Part shown: positions 33,588 to 43,941 of the stretch, piece after piece
Layout: each line of letters opens with the position of its first letter
Numbering within the stretch: position 1 is the stretch's first letter
From: Rheum nobile
Taxonomy: Eukaryota; Streptophyta; Magnoliopsida; Caryophyllales; Polygonaceae
NCBI GenBank assembly: GCA_027886185.1
Contig: WOAB01000188.1
Coordinates: 620,001-684,000, forward strand
Reading direction: 5' to 3'
DNA length: 64,000 nt
The notes under the pieces: generated by a model
The model's database searches: none
What the model was told of the DNA's origin: nothing
What the model saw: only the letters and a program-made list of their open reading frames with translations
Translations under genes and position numbers: made by a program

Positions 33588-34387
33588 TGATACGCCCCCG
33601 ACCCTGAAATTGACGGAGGCCCAAGAAGAAGACATGATGAGTGTCCGATCCGATGGTCCTATTACCAGAGCGCGTGCCAGAGCCATCGCCCAGGCCACAT
33701 AGAGCATCGTGGCCAAGGGCCTCGCGCGCAATAGCACTTCGGCATTGTAGGCTCCCAAGGCCATGACACTCACCGCCATTGAAGGCTCTTCGGCCCCCGC
33801 CACGGCGCCATGACTTTGGCATTGACGACACTCCCACAGCTCCCTTGATGCCGTGCTTATCATTTGCCTACTTTTCTATTTTGAGGTTATTTCATGCGAC
33901 TTTTGTGTTTTTGGGAAACTTTTCGGTTTTGGCATGTAATTGTTATTAGCACTTTCCAATTTTAGTACTTTGTATTTTTGGTGTGTGCGTCTCCTATGCT
34001 TAGGAGCGCCGGCCCATTAGTGTTAGTCTTGGCCCATGGCCGAGTTGGCTTGGCTATATAAGCTTTGCCTTGTGTACTTTGTTCCCTACGTCGATATTAA
34101 TCAAAGCTTTACCGTTGAGTTTTATCTCCGCCCCTTCGATCTCGACGTTACCATTGTTCTCCGATCGATCCCCGTTATAGATCAAACCAAACACAACCTC
34201 TGATTGCCTCCAAGCTTTCGAACCCACTCGTCCCTCCTCGATCTCCATCGAAAACAAGAGTGTCAGTATCCTTCACTCCCGTGGAGGCTGCCATCTATCC
34301 CGGTTACGCAAGAAGAGAAGGAATCCAAGGACTCGCTTTCTACCACGACCCGTCATTAGCACATAAACGAGGCATCGTTATGCATCA
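33588..34387 (+). repeat. TE-I 5' LTR
   Basis: TGATACGCCCCCG to GTTATGCATCA, 800 bp. It has a CTCCTATGCTTAGGAG hairpin (33990-34005) and TATA box CTATATAAG (34054-34062). It carries a copy of the Pol C-terminus (GPITRARARAIAQ), as expected for the pol/LTR overlap. Confidence 0.88.
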
Positions 34388-34402
34388 ATTGGTATTAGAT
34401 TC
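34388..34402 (+). promoter_or_regulatory. TE-I primer-binding site, degraded
   Basis: TGGTATTAGAT, two bases after the LTR, is one C-to-T change from the tRNA-iMet-complementary TGGTATCAGAG. Confidence 0.78.
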
Positions 34403-35146
34403 CAACGGTACGAGGTGTTGTTTTTCCAACTCTTCACTTTATTTCTCACGTTTTCCTTAATTCTGATCCATTTCCGCCATTGTTTTCGTTTCCACCATTG
34501 TTTTTTCTTGCTTCCCTGCCGTCAAAACCCTAAACATAGGATAGATCTCTTCTTTCCTTGAAGAGGAGATCTCGGTCGAGAGGAAAGAAATTCAAAAAAA
34601 AGAAAAAAGAAAAAGAAGCGGACAATGAAAGATTTCCCTTACCATATATTTCGGCAATATCTTTGACTCAAATCATATAAAATCTTGCCGATTTGGTTAC
34701 TTATTTGTTTAGTATATAAGATCTTGCATATCTTCTTGTTTCCTGTTGTGTTGCATCTCTCTCTCCTATCTTACGCACCATATCTTGCGTTTCTTTATTC
34801 AAATATTCACTTGTGCCGAATTGTTTAAAAAAAAAGGTCGGTTGATTCAAAAAAAAAAACACTCAAGCAAAACGAAAGCATTAGGCAATCTAGGGAAACC
34901 CTATTCACCTTCGACACAAGTCCACTAAGCCTATCTTCCATCGTCTCATGCAACTTACATTTCAAACGAACTTGAACATGCATGCTCTTGACTTACTACT
35001 TGCATATATCAACTTGTGAGTTCCATTTGCGTGATTTGTTTGTCATTGATATTGCTTGAAGTTGCGTGATTTGTTTGTCATAGACTGCTCTTGTTCGTTG
35101 TAATTTGCTTCTGTTGATTCGTTTTGATACTTGCTTGCGTGTTGCT
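34403..35146 (+). other. TE-I leader
   Basis: A T-rich 5' leader of ~750 bp with A-rich runs at 34593-34615 and 34828-34860. No coding sequence is supported. Confidence 0.65.
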
Positions 35147-36233
35147 ATGGTGACTTTAGGTATCGAGTCCGATGAGGCTTTCGCTACCCTCCAAGCGAAG
35201 CACGAGGCCGTCACAAAGGCACGCGTCGAACTTGAGGCCGAGAACACGGAGCTTAAGTGCCAACTAGCGCTTGCGGCGAGTTCCCGCAAGCCACCGCCTG
35301 GCCCCTCCACCGCCGCCCTTGGTGTTAATCCCGCCCTTCAACAACCACCTCCAGCCGACGCTTCTCGGCGCCAAAACAAAGGCAAAGGCCTCATGCCTTC
35401 GGCTTCGAACCAACAACCGCTCCGTCAACTCAATTCCATCATTGAGAGCCGCCATGACATTGACTTCTGGGATCGCTATGAGCCCCGCTCGCGGTCTCAC
35501 TATGGTTCGCAAGAGGAAGACGAGTACTCCGACGAACATGAGTCCCCGACCACAGATTTGGGTCCATACCCATTTGTCGCCACCGGCAACAGACGTGTTC
35601 TCCATGACCACATACAGCGCACCGAGCAGCGCCACACTGTGATTGAGCGCCGCCGCGACGCTGAGCGCGGTCACACCAGCGGCCACGACCGACACACTCA
35701 CTTTGCGCGCCAAGGCCCCAACCGTGACCACCACACCCATGTCGGGTCCGCGCCCTACCACAGGCACCCTTCCCTGGTGGCATTTCAGGAGTTTGATGAT
35801 GAGGACTATGACAACGCCGGCGACCCCAATCCCGACAACTTCCATCCTTCGCTAGGCGATCCATTTGAGAGCCAACAATTCCCCTCTGACTACATTACAC
35901 CAAGAGTTGACACCGGCGACCGTGGCCACGGACGCCATGGTGGCGACCCTTTTGCAGCCTATGACGCTCAAGGTCGGCAGCCCGCTCCCACGGCCCCAGG
36001 TTATGCCCACGGCGAGCCCGACGGACGTCGTCGCCCAGGGCGCCCTCATCTGCAAAAAGACGACCCCGACGCTTATGACCCTCGACATCGTGACTACGAT
36101 GATTATGACCGGCACTATGCTGAGCGCCCCCTCTGATGCCAGGCGTTATGAGGACCGCCGCCCCATGGCTCCCACCTATGTTGGTCGCCGCGACATCACG
36201 GTAACCATTGAACACTTTTTTGGTGAAACTCCC
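35147..36233 (+). pseudogene. TE-I gag N-terminal part
   Basis: ATG at 35147 opens a 330-codon frame. It begins with a coiled coil (EAFATLQAKHEAVTKARVEL, then EAENTELKCQLALAA), followed by a long charged H/R/D-rich stretch (for example YDPRHRDYDDYDRHYAERPL) to a stop at 36134. The first part matches the Gag N-terminal coiled-coil design of TE-D. The conserved capsid core and zinc knuckle are absent because the sequence passes at about 36233 into the TE-J LTR. Sequence after the stop (MAPTYVGRRDITVTIEHFFG) continues in another frame. Confidence 0.6.
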
Positions 36234-36477
36234 CCCTAAAGCCTTGACGTCACCCGTGTTCCCTTCGGCCGCCGCACTGCCGGCCACCAAACCATCCTCA
36301 CTAGAGATTCCCTCGCAAACGAAACCCTCTCGCCCCACCGTCGCCACGCGAGCATAAGAGAGCTGCGAACCATCATTCCGGTGGTTCGTACTTATCCGGT
36401 TACCAAGAGAAGGATCCAAGACCGCTTCCTACCTAGATCTGGCTTCAGACGAGATCTGAGCCCCTCGGACCGCCTCA
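36234..36477 (+). repeat. TE-J 5' LTR remnant
   Basis: It matches 38104-38344 except for a GCC insertion and some substitutions, and ends GGACCGCCTCA. Confidence 0.82.
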
Positions 36478-36479
36478 AT

Positions 36480-36491
36480 TGGTATCAGAGC
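36480..36491 (+). promoter_or_regulatory. TE-J primer-binding site (tRNA-iMet)
   Basis: TGGTATCAGAGC lies two bases after the LTR end. Confidence 0.88.
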
Positions 36492-36861
36492 GCCACGGGT
36501 ACGTGGTGTGTCTTTCCTTTCTCCCTACCCATCATCACCACTAAAACTCCCAAAGCCGAACTTGACTTCTGCCCAGATTTCGTCCAAACAAACTTCGTCC
36601 TTTTCTGCAATTTTCTTTCATAACCCTGTAGAGCATCTCGATACAAGTCTGGACATATAAAATTCTCCCAAAACGGACATCGTTTGACCCCTCAAAAGAC
36701 CAAAATACGAATCCTTCCCTGCTGCCCAAACCCTAGCCGCGACCGCGGCCGCAACAGCCGCGACCGCGGCCACAGCAGCCGCTCCCTCCCCGGCCCCCTT
36801 CCCTTTTCTTTAGCCAAAACCTATCCAACCTGGAACACCCTAGCTGAGCCAACACCCTCTC
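36492..36861 (+). other. TE-J leader with GC-rich cores
   Basis: Short leader. Two or three CCGCGACCGCGGCC cores lie at 36737-36775. No coding sequence is supported. Confidence 0.7.
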
Positions 36862-37710
36862 ATGGCTCACCAGCGCCTCTCGTGGACCTACAACCCCTAC
36901 CTCTTCGCCGACGAGTGGAACGACGACGAATGGTTTGGTGGCGTGAGTCTATATGACGCCTATCCGGACTATATTCCGCTGAGGGTCCCGACGCCACCGC
37001 GACACCGCCCGTACTCTCCGCCCCGGCGTCCATCCTACCCTCCCAGGCGCCAACACAACTCGCCACCGCGCCGCGAGCACGCCCGAGTGCGCTACCCTGA
37101 GTACCCGCACGTGTGCCGTTCCGAGCGCCCTCTCGTGTCACCGGTTCCAATGCTCGCACACGACGCCACCACCACCAAGCGCCAAGCGTTGGCTGCTAGC
37201 CAGGCCACCGTGGAGGCCCTTGCCCGAGAGGTCGCCGAGCTTCGAGCCCAGCTCGCAGAAGCAAGAGCCATAACTTCTACACTAGCCGCGGCCGCAACAA
37301 CAGCAACCACGGCCACACCCGCGACCGCGGCCCCAACCGCCGCAACCGCGGCTACAGCAACCGCTCCTTCAACGGTTCCCAGTGCAGTAGCCCTCTTGTC
37401 CATGGCAGCGGGTCCGTGCCCCAGCGCGCCCGCTTCTGACCCCGATGCTTCCAAGCCCACACGCAAGCCCGACGTGCCCAACGTGCCTACGCCGGCCCTT
37501 CCGAGGTTATCGACTCCAGATCCGGGCTTCCACGCGATGGCACCCAAGCCCGCTCCGGCATCCAACCCTTCCTTGCTGATATTTGTGATGTCGAGAGCCG
37601 GACCGAGCCCTACTACGACGCCACACTCTCGCTGGTCGCCGAGCGTCTGTTCTCCCTGGCTCCACCCAGCTCGAAGTGAGGACGCTTTGATTCTAAGGGA
37701 GGGAGAATGA
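36862..37710 (+). pseudogene. TE-J gag-like frame
   Basis: A 282-codon frame starts MAHQRLSWTYNPYLFADEWN, has a P/R-rich stretch (PPRHRPYSPPRRPSYPPRRQ), then a coiled coil (ATVEALAREVAELRAQLAEA). An A/T-rich low-complexity segment follows, coded by a GC-rich cassette (37288-37365). It lacks the capsid core and zinc knuckle and ends two bases into the LTR. By position it is the gag start of an element that lost the rest. It resembles the N-termini of TE-D and TE-I Gag only in having the coiled coil. Confidence 0.55.
37691..37707 (+). promoter_or_regulatory. TE-J polypurine tract
   Basis: AAGGGAGGGAGAA precedes LTR start TGATGCGTCTCGG. Confidence 0.8.
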
Positions 37711-38344
37711 TGCGTCTCGGGCTCGATTTTAGCCAGGCAACGACGAGCCCAAGACGACCAAGACCGTGGCGTCCCCCTTGGTTTAAGACTCATCTTATTT
37801 TAGCTTATTTTGCGTTATTTTCCGCTTTAGCAAGTTTCCTGTTTTAGTAGTTTCCGTTTTTAGCATTGTTATTTTGGGACTTTCTATGTTTAGAAAGTTC
37901 CCACATTTGACACTTTCCATTTTTAGCAGTTTCTATTTCGGGCGTGTGCTCCACTCTTGTCGAGTGGGCTAGCCCATTAGCGTGTCTGCGGCCCAAGCCC
38001 ATTAGGGTTCTTGGTTGCGCCACATGTCTTTAAATACCCTCATCATTGTACTTGTTTCTTACGTTGAAATTAAAGCTTTAGCCTACCGTTGAGTTAAACT
38101 TCGCCCTAAAGCCTTGACGTCACCCGTGTTCCCTTCGGCCGCACCGCCGGCCACCAAACCCTCCTCGGTAGCGATTCCCTAGCGAACGAAACCCTCTCGC
38201 CCCACCCTCACCACACGAGCATAAGAGAGTCGCGAACCATCATTCTGGTGGTTCGTACTTATCCGGTTACCAAGAGAAGGATCTGAGACCGCTTCCTACC
38301 TAGATTCGGCTTCAGACGAGATCCGAGCCCCTCAGACTGCATCA
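37708..38344 (+). repeat. TE-J 3' LTR
   Basis: 637 bp, TGATGCGTC to CTGCATCA. It has a GGGACTTTCTA/TAGAAAGTTCCC hairpin (37876-37902) and a TATA-like TTTAAATA (38029). Related to TE-K in reverse orientation. Confidence 0.85.
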
Positions 38345-40166
38345 ACAGGCTTTGCAACGCTCCCCTTCTCCAATTGCCCAACTTTAACAAGATGTTTGAG
38401 GTTGAGTGTGATGCCTCCAGTTTTGGAATCGGTTGTGTCTTGCTTCAAGAACGACGCCCCATCGCCTACTTCAGTGAGAAACTCTCGGGGGCCACACTCA
38501 ACTATCCCACAGACAAAGAGCTCTATGCTCTCATCCGTGTGTTGAAGACGTGGCAACACTACTTGTGACCCAAGGAATTTGTGATCCACACGGACCATGA
38601 GGCCCTTGCCTACCTAAAGAACCAGTCCACCCCAGGTCGGCGCTATGCTCGGTGGGTCGAGTTCATGGAGACATTCCCCTATGTCATCATGCACAAACAA
38701 GGTAAGGAGAATGTGGTCGCCGACGCCCTTTCTCGAAGGCATGTTCTCTTAACTCAACTCGATGCTAAGGTTTTAGGCTTTTCTTTGATTAAGGACTTAT
38801 ATTTGCATGATGAATTTTTTAAGTCCATTTATGAGGCATGCGCATCCAAGGGTGAATTTGAGAGTTATATTGTGGACAATGGTTATCTCTTTAGGGATGG
38901 GAAACTTTGCATACCCAAGTCATCCATTAAGGCTCTCATTGTCCAAGAGGCTCATGAGGGGCGTGGCCATTTCGGCATAGCCAAAACTTTAGCCGCCCTC
39001 AAGGAACACTTTTATTGGCCTCACATGATGCGCCAAGTCACTAGGTTTTGCAATGCTTGCGTAACTTGCCATAGAGCCAAATCTAGGTTGAGTCCCTCGT
39101 TGTACACTCCTCTACTTGTGCCGCCAACCCCTTGGGAGGACTTATCCATGCATTTTGTGATGGGGTTGCCAATGTATAAGAAGGGGAGGGACTCTATTTT
39201 TGTGGTGGTTGACCGGTTCTCCAAGATGGCTCATTTTATTCCTTGTAGGATGACCAATAATGGTTTAGACATAGCATTCTTATTTTTTGAGCATATGGTG
39301 CATTTACATGGAATCCTGCGTACTATTGTGAGTGATAGGGATGTGAAATTTGTGAGTCATTTTTGGAGGACGTTATGGGGGTAAGTTAGGCACCAAACTC
39401 TTCTTCTTCACTAGCTACCACCCGCAAACGGACGCCCAAATGGAGGTCACCAACCGGACGCTAGGGACCTTGCTTAGGACCATGCTTAGGGCCAACCCAC
39501 GCCGTTGGGAGGAAAAACTTTCTTGTGTTGAGTTCTCTTATAACAGGTCGGTGCATTCCGCGATGAAGCTTACTCCTTTTGAAGCCGTCTTCGACCCGAA
39601 CCCGCTCACGCCGATGGACCTGACGCCTCACCCGCTTCGCATCGTCGACAAACTCAATGGCGTCACACGTCTCGAGTTCATCCAGGAGGTGCATGTTAGG
39701 ACGAAGGAGCAGCTGGAGCGGCGCACCCGCCAGTACGAGTACAAGGCCAACAAGGGCCGGTGCCGTGTCACATTCGCGCATGGCGACCTTGTGTGGGCAT
39801 TTCCGAGTGCTCAAATCTTTCGGCCCTAATGCCTATCAGCTAGAATCGTCCGATGACAATGGTGTTCGCGCCACCTTCATTGTGGCCGACTTGTCACCCT
39901 ATGTGCCCCCGAACGTTGACATTGACAAATCGGGGACAATTCGAGGCCAAGAAGGGGAGTGTGATACGCCCCCGGCCTTGACATGGACAGAGGCCCAAGA
40001 AGAAGACATGATGAGTGTCTGGTCCGATGGTCCCGTCACCAGAGCGCGTGCCAGAGCCATTTCCCAGGCCACACAGAGCATCGTGGCCAAGGGCCTCGCG
40101 CACAATGACACTTCGGCATTGTCGGCTCCCAAGGCCATGACACTCACCGCCATAGAAGGCTCTTGA
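38345..40166 (+). pseudogene. TE-I RNase H and integrase
   Basis: RNase H resumes at LQLPNFNKMFEVECDASSFG with a stop at about 38566 (HYL-stop-PKEF). Integrase follows in frame 38581-39384 with H/H/C/C (EAHEGRGHFGIAKT; CNACVTCHR) and SDRDVKF. A one-base insertion at about 39380 shifts it to 39390-39800 (HPQTDAQMEVTNRTL). A deletion near 39800 removes the GDLVWVHLRKERF-type segment. The C-terminus ends with SDGPVTRARARAISQ. The terminal TGA at 40164 is supplied by TE-K; the TE-I 5' LTR reads on a few codons. Confidence 0.83.
39942..39961 (+). promoter_or_regulatory. TE-I polypurine tract
   Basis: CCAAGAAGGGGAGTG precedes LTR start TGATACGCCCCC at 39962, within the pol frame. Confidence 0.85.
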
Positions 40167-41631
40167 TGCGTCCTTGACTCCGAATGCCGACCAAAGTGCC
40201 TTGGCGGCGAGGATCTAGGCCTTGATGTGAGTCGCTGGTCTTACCTTCGGATGTCTGCCGTGAAAGCTTTGGCCTAGGGCCTTGATGAATTGCACGAAAG
40301 ACTCTGAAGTGGGGCACGTGAACCCCAGAGTGAGATTCACACAGCGCGATCGGCGTGGACGCGGCGAAGTGGATGTCACGACACGCGTTGAGTGTCACGA
40401 CTCGATAGCGGTAGCGATGGCGGTGGCGATGTGTATGGATCGCGGCCTTAGGACTAGGCGTGATGGAGTGATAGGACTCCATGACTCGAGCGTGGCCGTA
40501 GCGTCGGCGGCAGAGTGAAGGAGATGAGAAGATAGATTGAGAGTTTGTGACGTCCGATCAAAGGAAGGAGGCAATTAGGGCTCTCAACTTAAGCTTTGAT
40601 TAAAATAAGACGTAACCTTTTACACGAGGCTGAGATGGCCTTATATAGAGGTCGCGGGAATCGGATGGGCCGAGTCTCGCCTAATGGGCTAGCCCACTCA
40701 ACATGAGTGGAGCATACGCCCGAAATAGAAAACTACTAAAAATAGTAACTTCTAAAAACAGATAGTGCCAAAACTAGAAAATTCTAAAACTAGTAAAAAG
40801 AAACTCTAAATGATAATGATAGACGCCGTTGACGCGGTGCCGTTGGTGACGAGGAGCTTGAGAGAGACCGCGATCTCGGGCGCGCCTTGGCTAGCGACGA
40901 CGCGCATGATCAACGATTGTGTGGCGTTGGCGATGGCCTTGGCACGCGATCTTGTCATGGGCCCTTATGAGCGGATGCTCATGGCTTCCTCCTTCTCAGC
41001 TGCAGTCATGGTGGGCAGGGGCGCATTAGCTCTTCAGCCCCTGCCACGACGCCATGACTTTGGCATTGGTGGAACTCCCACGGCTCCCTTGACGCCGTGC
41101 TTAGCATTTGCCTACTTTTCGATTTTGAGGTTATTTCATGCGACTTTTGTGTTTTTGGGAAACTTTCCGGTTTTGGCATGTAATTGTTTTTAGCACTTTC
41201 CAATTTTAGTACTTTCTATTTTTGGCGTGTGTGTCTCCTATGCTTAGGAGCGCCGACCCATTAGCGTTAGTCTCAGCCCATGGCCGAGTTGGCTTGGCTA
41301 TATAAGCCTTGCCTTGTGTAATTTGTTCCCTACATTTAAATTAATCGAAGCTTTGCCGTTGAGTTTTATCTCTGCCCCTTCGATCTCGATGTCACCATTG
41401 TTCTCCGATCGATCCCCGTTACGGATCAAACCAAACACAACCTCCGATGGCCTCCAAGCTTTCGAACCCACTCGCCCCTCCTCGATCTCCACCGAGCACA
41501 AGAGTGCCGACATCCTTCACTCTCGTGGAGTTTGCCATCTATCCCGGTTACGCAAGAAGAGAAGGAATCCAAGGACTCGCTTTCTACCACGATCCGTCAT
41601 CAACACGTAGACGAGGCATCGTTACACATCA
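39962..41631 (+). repeat. TE-I 3' LTR, split by TE-K
   Basis: Segments 39962-40163 and 41034-41631 add up to 800 bp, equal to the 5' LTR. It ends GTTACACATCA. TATA box CTATATAAG at 41298-41306. Confidence 0.88.
40164..41028 (-). mobile_element. TE-K: solo LTR of a TE-J-like family
   Basis: 865 bp with ends TGATGCGTCC and GGGCGCATTA (final CA changed to TA) and TSD GCTCT (40159-40163, 41029-41033). On the minus strand it carries a Pol C-terminal remnant (GPMTRSRAKAIANATQS) and a TATA-like CTCTATATAAG (40640-40650). It shares the CGGGCGT..GCTCCACTC..GAGTGGGCTAGCCCATTA block with TE-J. Confidence 0.87.
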
Positions 41632-41660
41632 GTTTGGATCCTCCCAACTAAGAGTTTGGT

Positions 41661-41795
41661 GTAGTGGCGAAACGATGTGTTTCAAACCGACTACGGGTCT
41701 TTGATGTAGCGGCGAAACGATAGGTTTCAAGCCAACTACAGGTCTTCGATGTAACGGCAAAACCATGTATTTCAAACCAACTACGAGTCTTATAC
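41661..41795 (+). repeat. 45-bp tandem repeat, three units
   Basis: Units begin GTAGTGGCGAAACGATG, GTAGCGGCGAAACGATA and GTAACGGCAAAACCATG and have the same 45-bp period. It lies just right of TE-I. Confidence 0.85.
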
Positions 41796-43534
41796 TTCTT
41801 CCTCGATTGAACACAAACACATGATTTAGTTTAGAATATAAGAAAATTTTACAAAGAAGAGAGTATACCAATGACAAATAGTATACTCATTTTTTCTCCC
41901 ATGTACTCTCATTTTTTGTGTGTTCTCTCTCTGTTTTTTGTGTTTTGAATTTCTTTTTGAGCTTTTTTGGAACACGGATTTGCATAAATACACCAAATAA
42001 GAAAGACAAATGCAAGAATACCTGCTTGTTTTTTTTTTGCATATATACACCATTTGGTGTATTTTTGCAAAATATTAAATCTTTTCTTTTATTTCAAAAA
42101 GTAAGTAAAAGCAAGAAAATTTGAGAAAAGAAAAAGGAAACAAAAAACAAAAAAGTACACAAAATCATTGTTTATTACTTCCCTCCAAAACTAACAAAAT
42201 TCCCTCCTTTTACTGTACATTCTCCCGCCCATCTGTACTGCCATTTTGAGCCGATGAACTGTAGTGATTTCTCCAAACCTTCATCTTTACATTCTTCTGC
42301 CGATGAACTGATGAACCGAGAATTTTATGCCGATAAACTAGTAGTGATTTCTATCCTCCATCTTTCCTTTTTTAGGTACCACCATCAGTTGTAAGAAAGA
42401 CCAAACCTCCCCTCCCGCCCATCTGACTGTACTGCCATTAGTTGTAAAAAATTCCAAACCTCCATCTTCCAAATTCATATGCCCATGAACTGAACATTTC
42501 AAACTTATTCCTCTTTCCTTTTTATTTTGAACTCAACGTTCTGCCAATTATTCCTCTTTCCTTTTCTAGGTTTCCAAAGTACACAAATTGATTTAGATTT
42601 AAGTAAAACAAAATCATTTCCTGGCTAAACAAATTTTGAGCCAAAATCATGTAAAACCAAAGATTCACAAGCGGCAAAACTTATTACGTGATACTTGGTT
42701 GTTTATACTATTATCGTAAACTAATGTCGGCCTTAGGAAAACGAATGTCATAATTATGAATAATATTGTCAGAACTACAAATAAAAACTTCGCATCTTCC
42801 TCCACTGATAGTGATTTCACCACCCAAAAATCAACACTAAACTTTAGTATGTAATGTGACATTAAAGTTTAAAGTTTAAATGCAAAAATCAACACTAAAC
42901 TTTAAGGTTGATAGTTAATACATGCAAATTCTATTGTTAATTTCCAGATATTACATGAAGAGCGACATTATTTGTTGGTACTCTGACACTTGCATTCTAC
43001 CATATTACATGAAAATGCTTGCCACTTAATTGGTAGGACGCGTGACATCTGGTTGAATACTTCTACTCATACGTGACATCTGGACGCGTGACATTCTACA
43101 GTAGTATTATGACATTGCTCTAATACTATTGTGTCAAATCATACGTTATCACTGACAGTTTTGACCGCTATAAATGTATTCAGAATGCTCCATGTCACTT
43201 ATTTTACAGAGATCTTAATTGCATCTCCCTCTTTCGATGCTCTGCTTACTTTACAGAGATCTTAATTGCATGTCCCTCTCCCAATGTGTCTCTTCTTTGA
43301 CTATTTTTATCTACACTTCCACTCATACTCTCTCTTTGTTTCACTTCATCTCACCCATCTCCTTCGAGTCTTCATCTATTTCATCTCCTTCGAGCCACTC
43401 TGCGGCGGGCAAGGGACGGATCCTGGTTTGTGCGGCGGTCAAGGCAGGTCTTGGTTAGAGCAGCTCGTCTGGTTGTGTTCTTTGCTAGTGGACTCACAAA
43501 CTTCTGTTGGATTTTAATTGAGTGCCAAATAGGT
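41796..43534 (+). other. AT-rich spacer left of the SDE3-like fragment
   Basis: No supported gene. Short internal repeats include GCCGATGAACTG (42252, 42299), CAAAAATCAACACTAAACTTTA (42828, 42882) and CGTGACATCTGG (43042, 43072). Two ACAGAGATCTTAATTGCAT copies occur at 43206 and 43253. Low-copy host DNA is possible. Confidence 0.55.
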
Positions 43535-43941
43535 ATGGCTGATGAATACTCCACTATTGGAGACAAAGGAGAGGTTGGCTTCATTGACTTCACGAATCAT
43601 CCCTCAGTCACTACTTCCACTCCTACTGAGGAGGGTCATGTCATTGTCTCTGTTCCCTTTCCATTTGCTGCAGGAAAGCCTCAATTGGTGCCTGTCAATG
43701 AGGTTGCCGCAGCGTCATTCACAATAGAAACACCACTTTAGAAGATGTGGTACTTTGGGGTGTGAACATTTATGCTTCAAATCCCAAAGATTCATTCATT
43801 TTGTCACTGATGAAATCTCCATCTAAGCAGCCATATGACATACCCGGGGAAGATTTTGTGGGTTGTTTTTCTATGGAGGATCGAACGTTGAGGCCATATG
43901 GTAGCCTGACTATACGGCTGTCTTGTGTGCCCAAGGAGATT
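43535..43941 (+). pseudogene. N-terminal fragment resembling RNA helicase SDE3
   Basis: An ATG opens a 68-codon frame, MADEYSTIGDKGEVGFIDFT then EEGHVIVSVPFPFAAGKPQL, to a stop at 43739. After a single-base frameshift near 43730, homology continues as LEDVVLWGVNIYASNPKDSF, SMEDRTLRPYGSLTIRLSC and PKEI (43941), then stops abruptly. From memory this order matches the N-terminal region of plant SDE3, an Upf1-like RNA helicase in cytoplasmic RNA silencing. That gene continues with a long helicase region absent here. It is therefore a truncated gene copy of about 135 codons. No intron is visible within it, so retroposition or capture are both possible. Confidence 0.72.

Larger units (their letters stand above)
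36234..38344 (+). mobile_element. TE-J: truncated gag-only gypsy derivative joined into TE-I
   Basis: A 244-bp 3' remnant of a 5' LTR (36234-36477), PBS, short leader, gag-like frame (36862-37710), purine tract and complete 3' LTR (37708-38344). The first ~400 bp of the 5' LTR are missing, and no protease, RT or integrase is present. The 5' joint to TE-I gag falls at CCCTAAAGCC. Confidence 0.8.
33588..41631 (+). mobile_element. TE-I: CRM-like gypsy element, chimeric and interrupted
   Basis: Two 800-bp LTRs bracket a leader and gag N-terminus (35147-36233), then a truncated TE-J (36234-38344), then RNase H and integrase (38345-40166). The 3' LTR is split by solo LTR TE-K. Flanks ATTTG (33583-33587) and GTTTG (41632-41636) differ by one base, a plausible aged TSD. 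The gag core, protease and RT are missing. Pol runs into the 3' LTR as in TE-C. Confidence 0.83.

Noticed and set aside
35264..35845. Minus-strand frame in TE-I gag (193 codons)
   Set aside because: Shadow of the plus-strand coiled-coil frame; glycine/valine low complexity.
37092..37793. Minus-strand frame in TE-J (233 codons)
   Set aside because: Shadow of the alanine-rich plus frame; crosses the LTR boundary.
40810..41193. Plus-strand frame across TE-K and TE-I LTR
   Set aside because: It spans an insertion joint and is antisense to the Pol tail remnant in TE-K.
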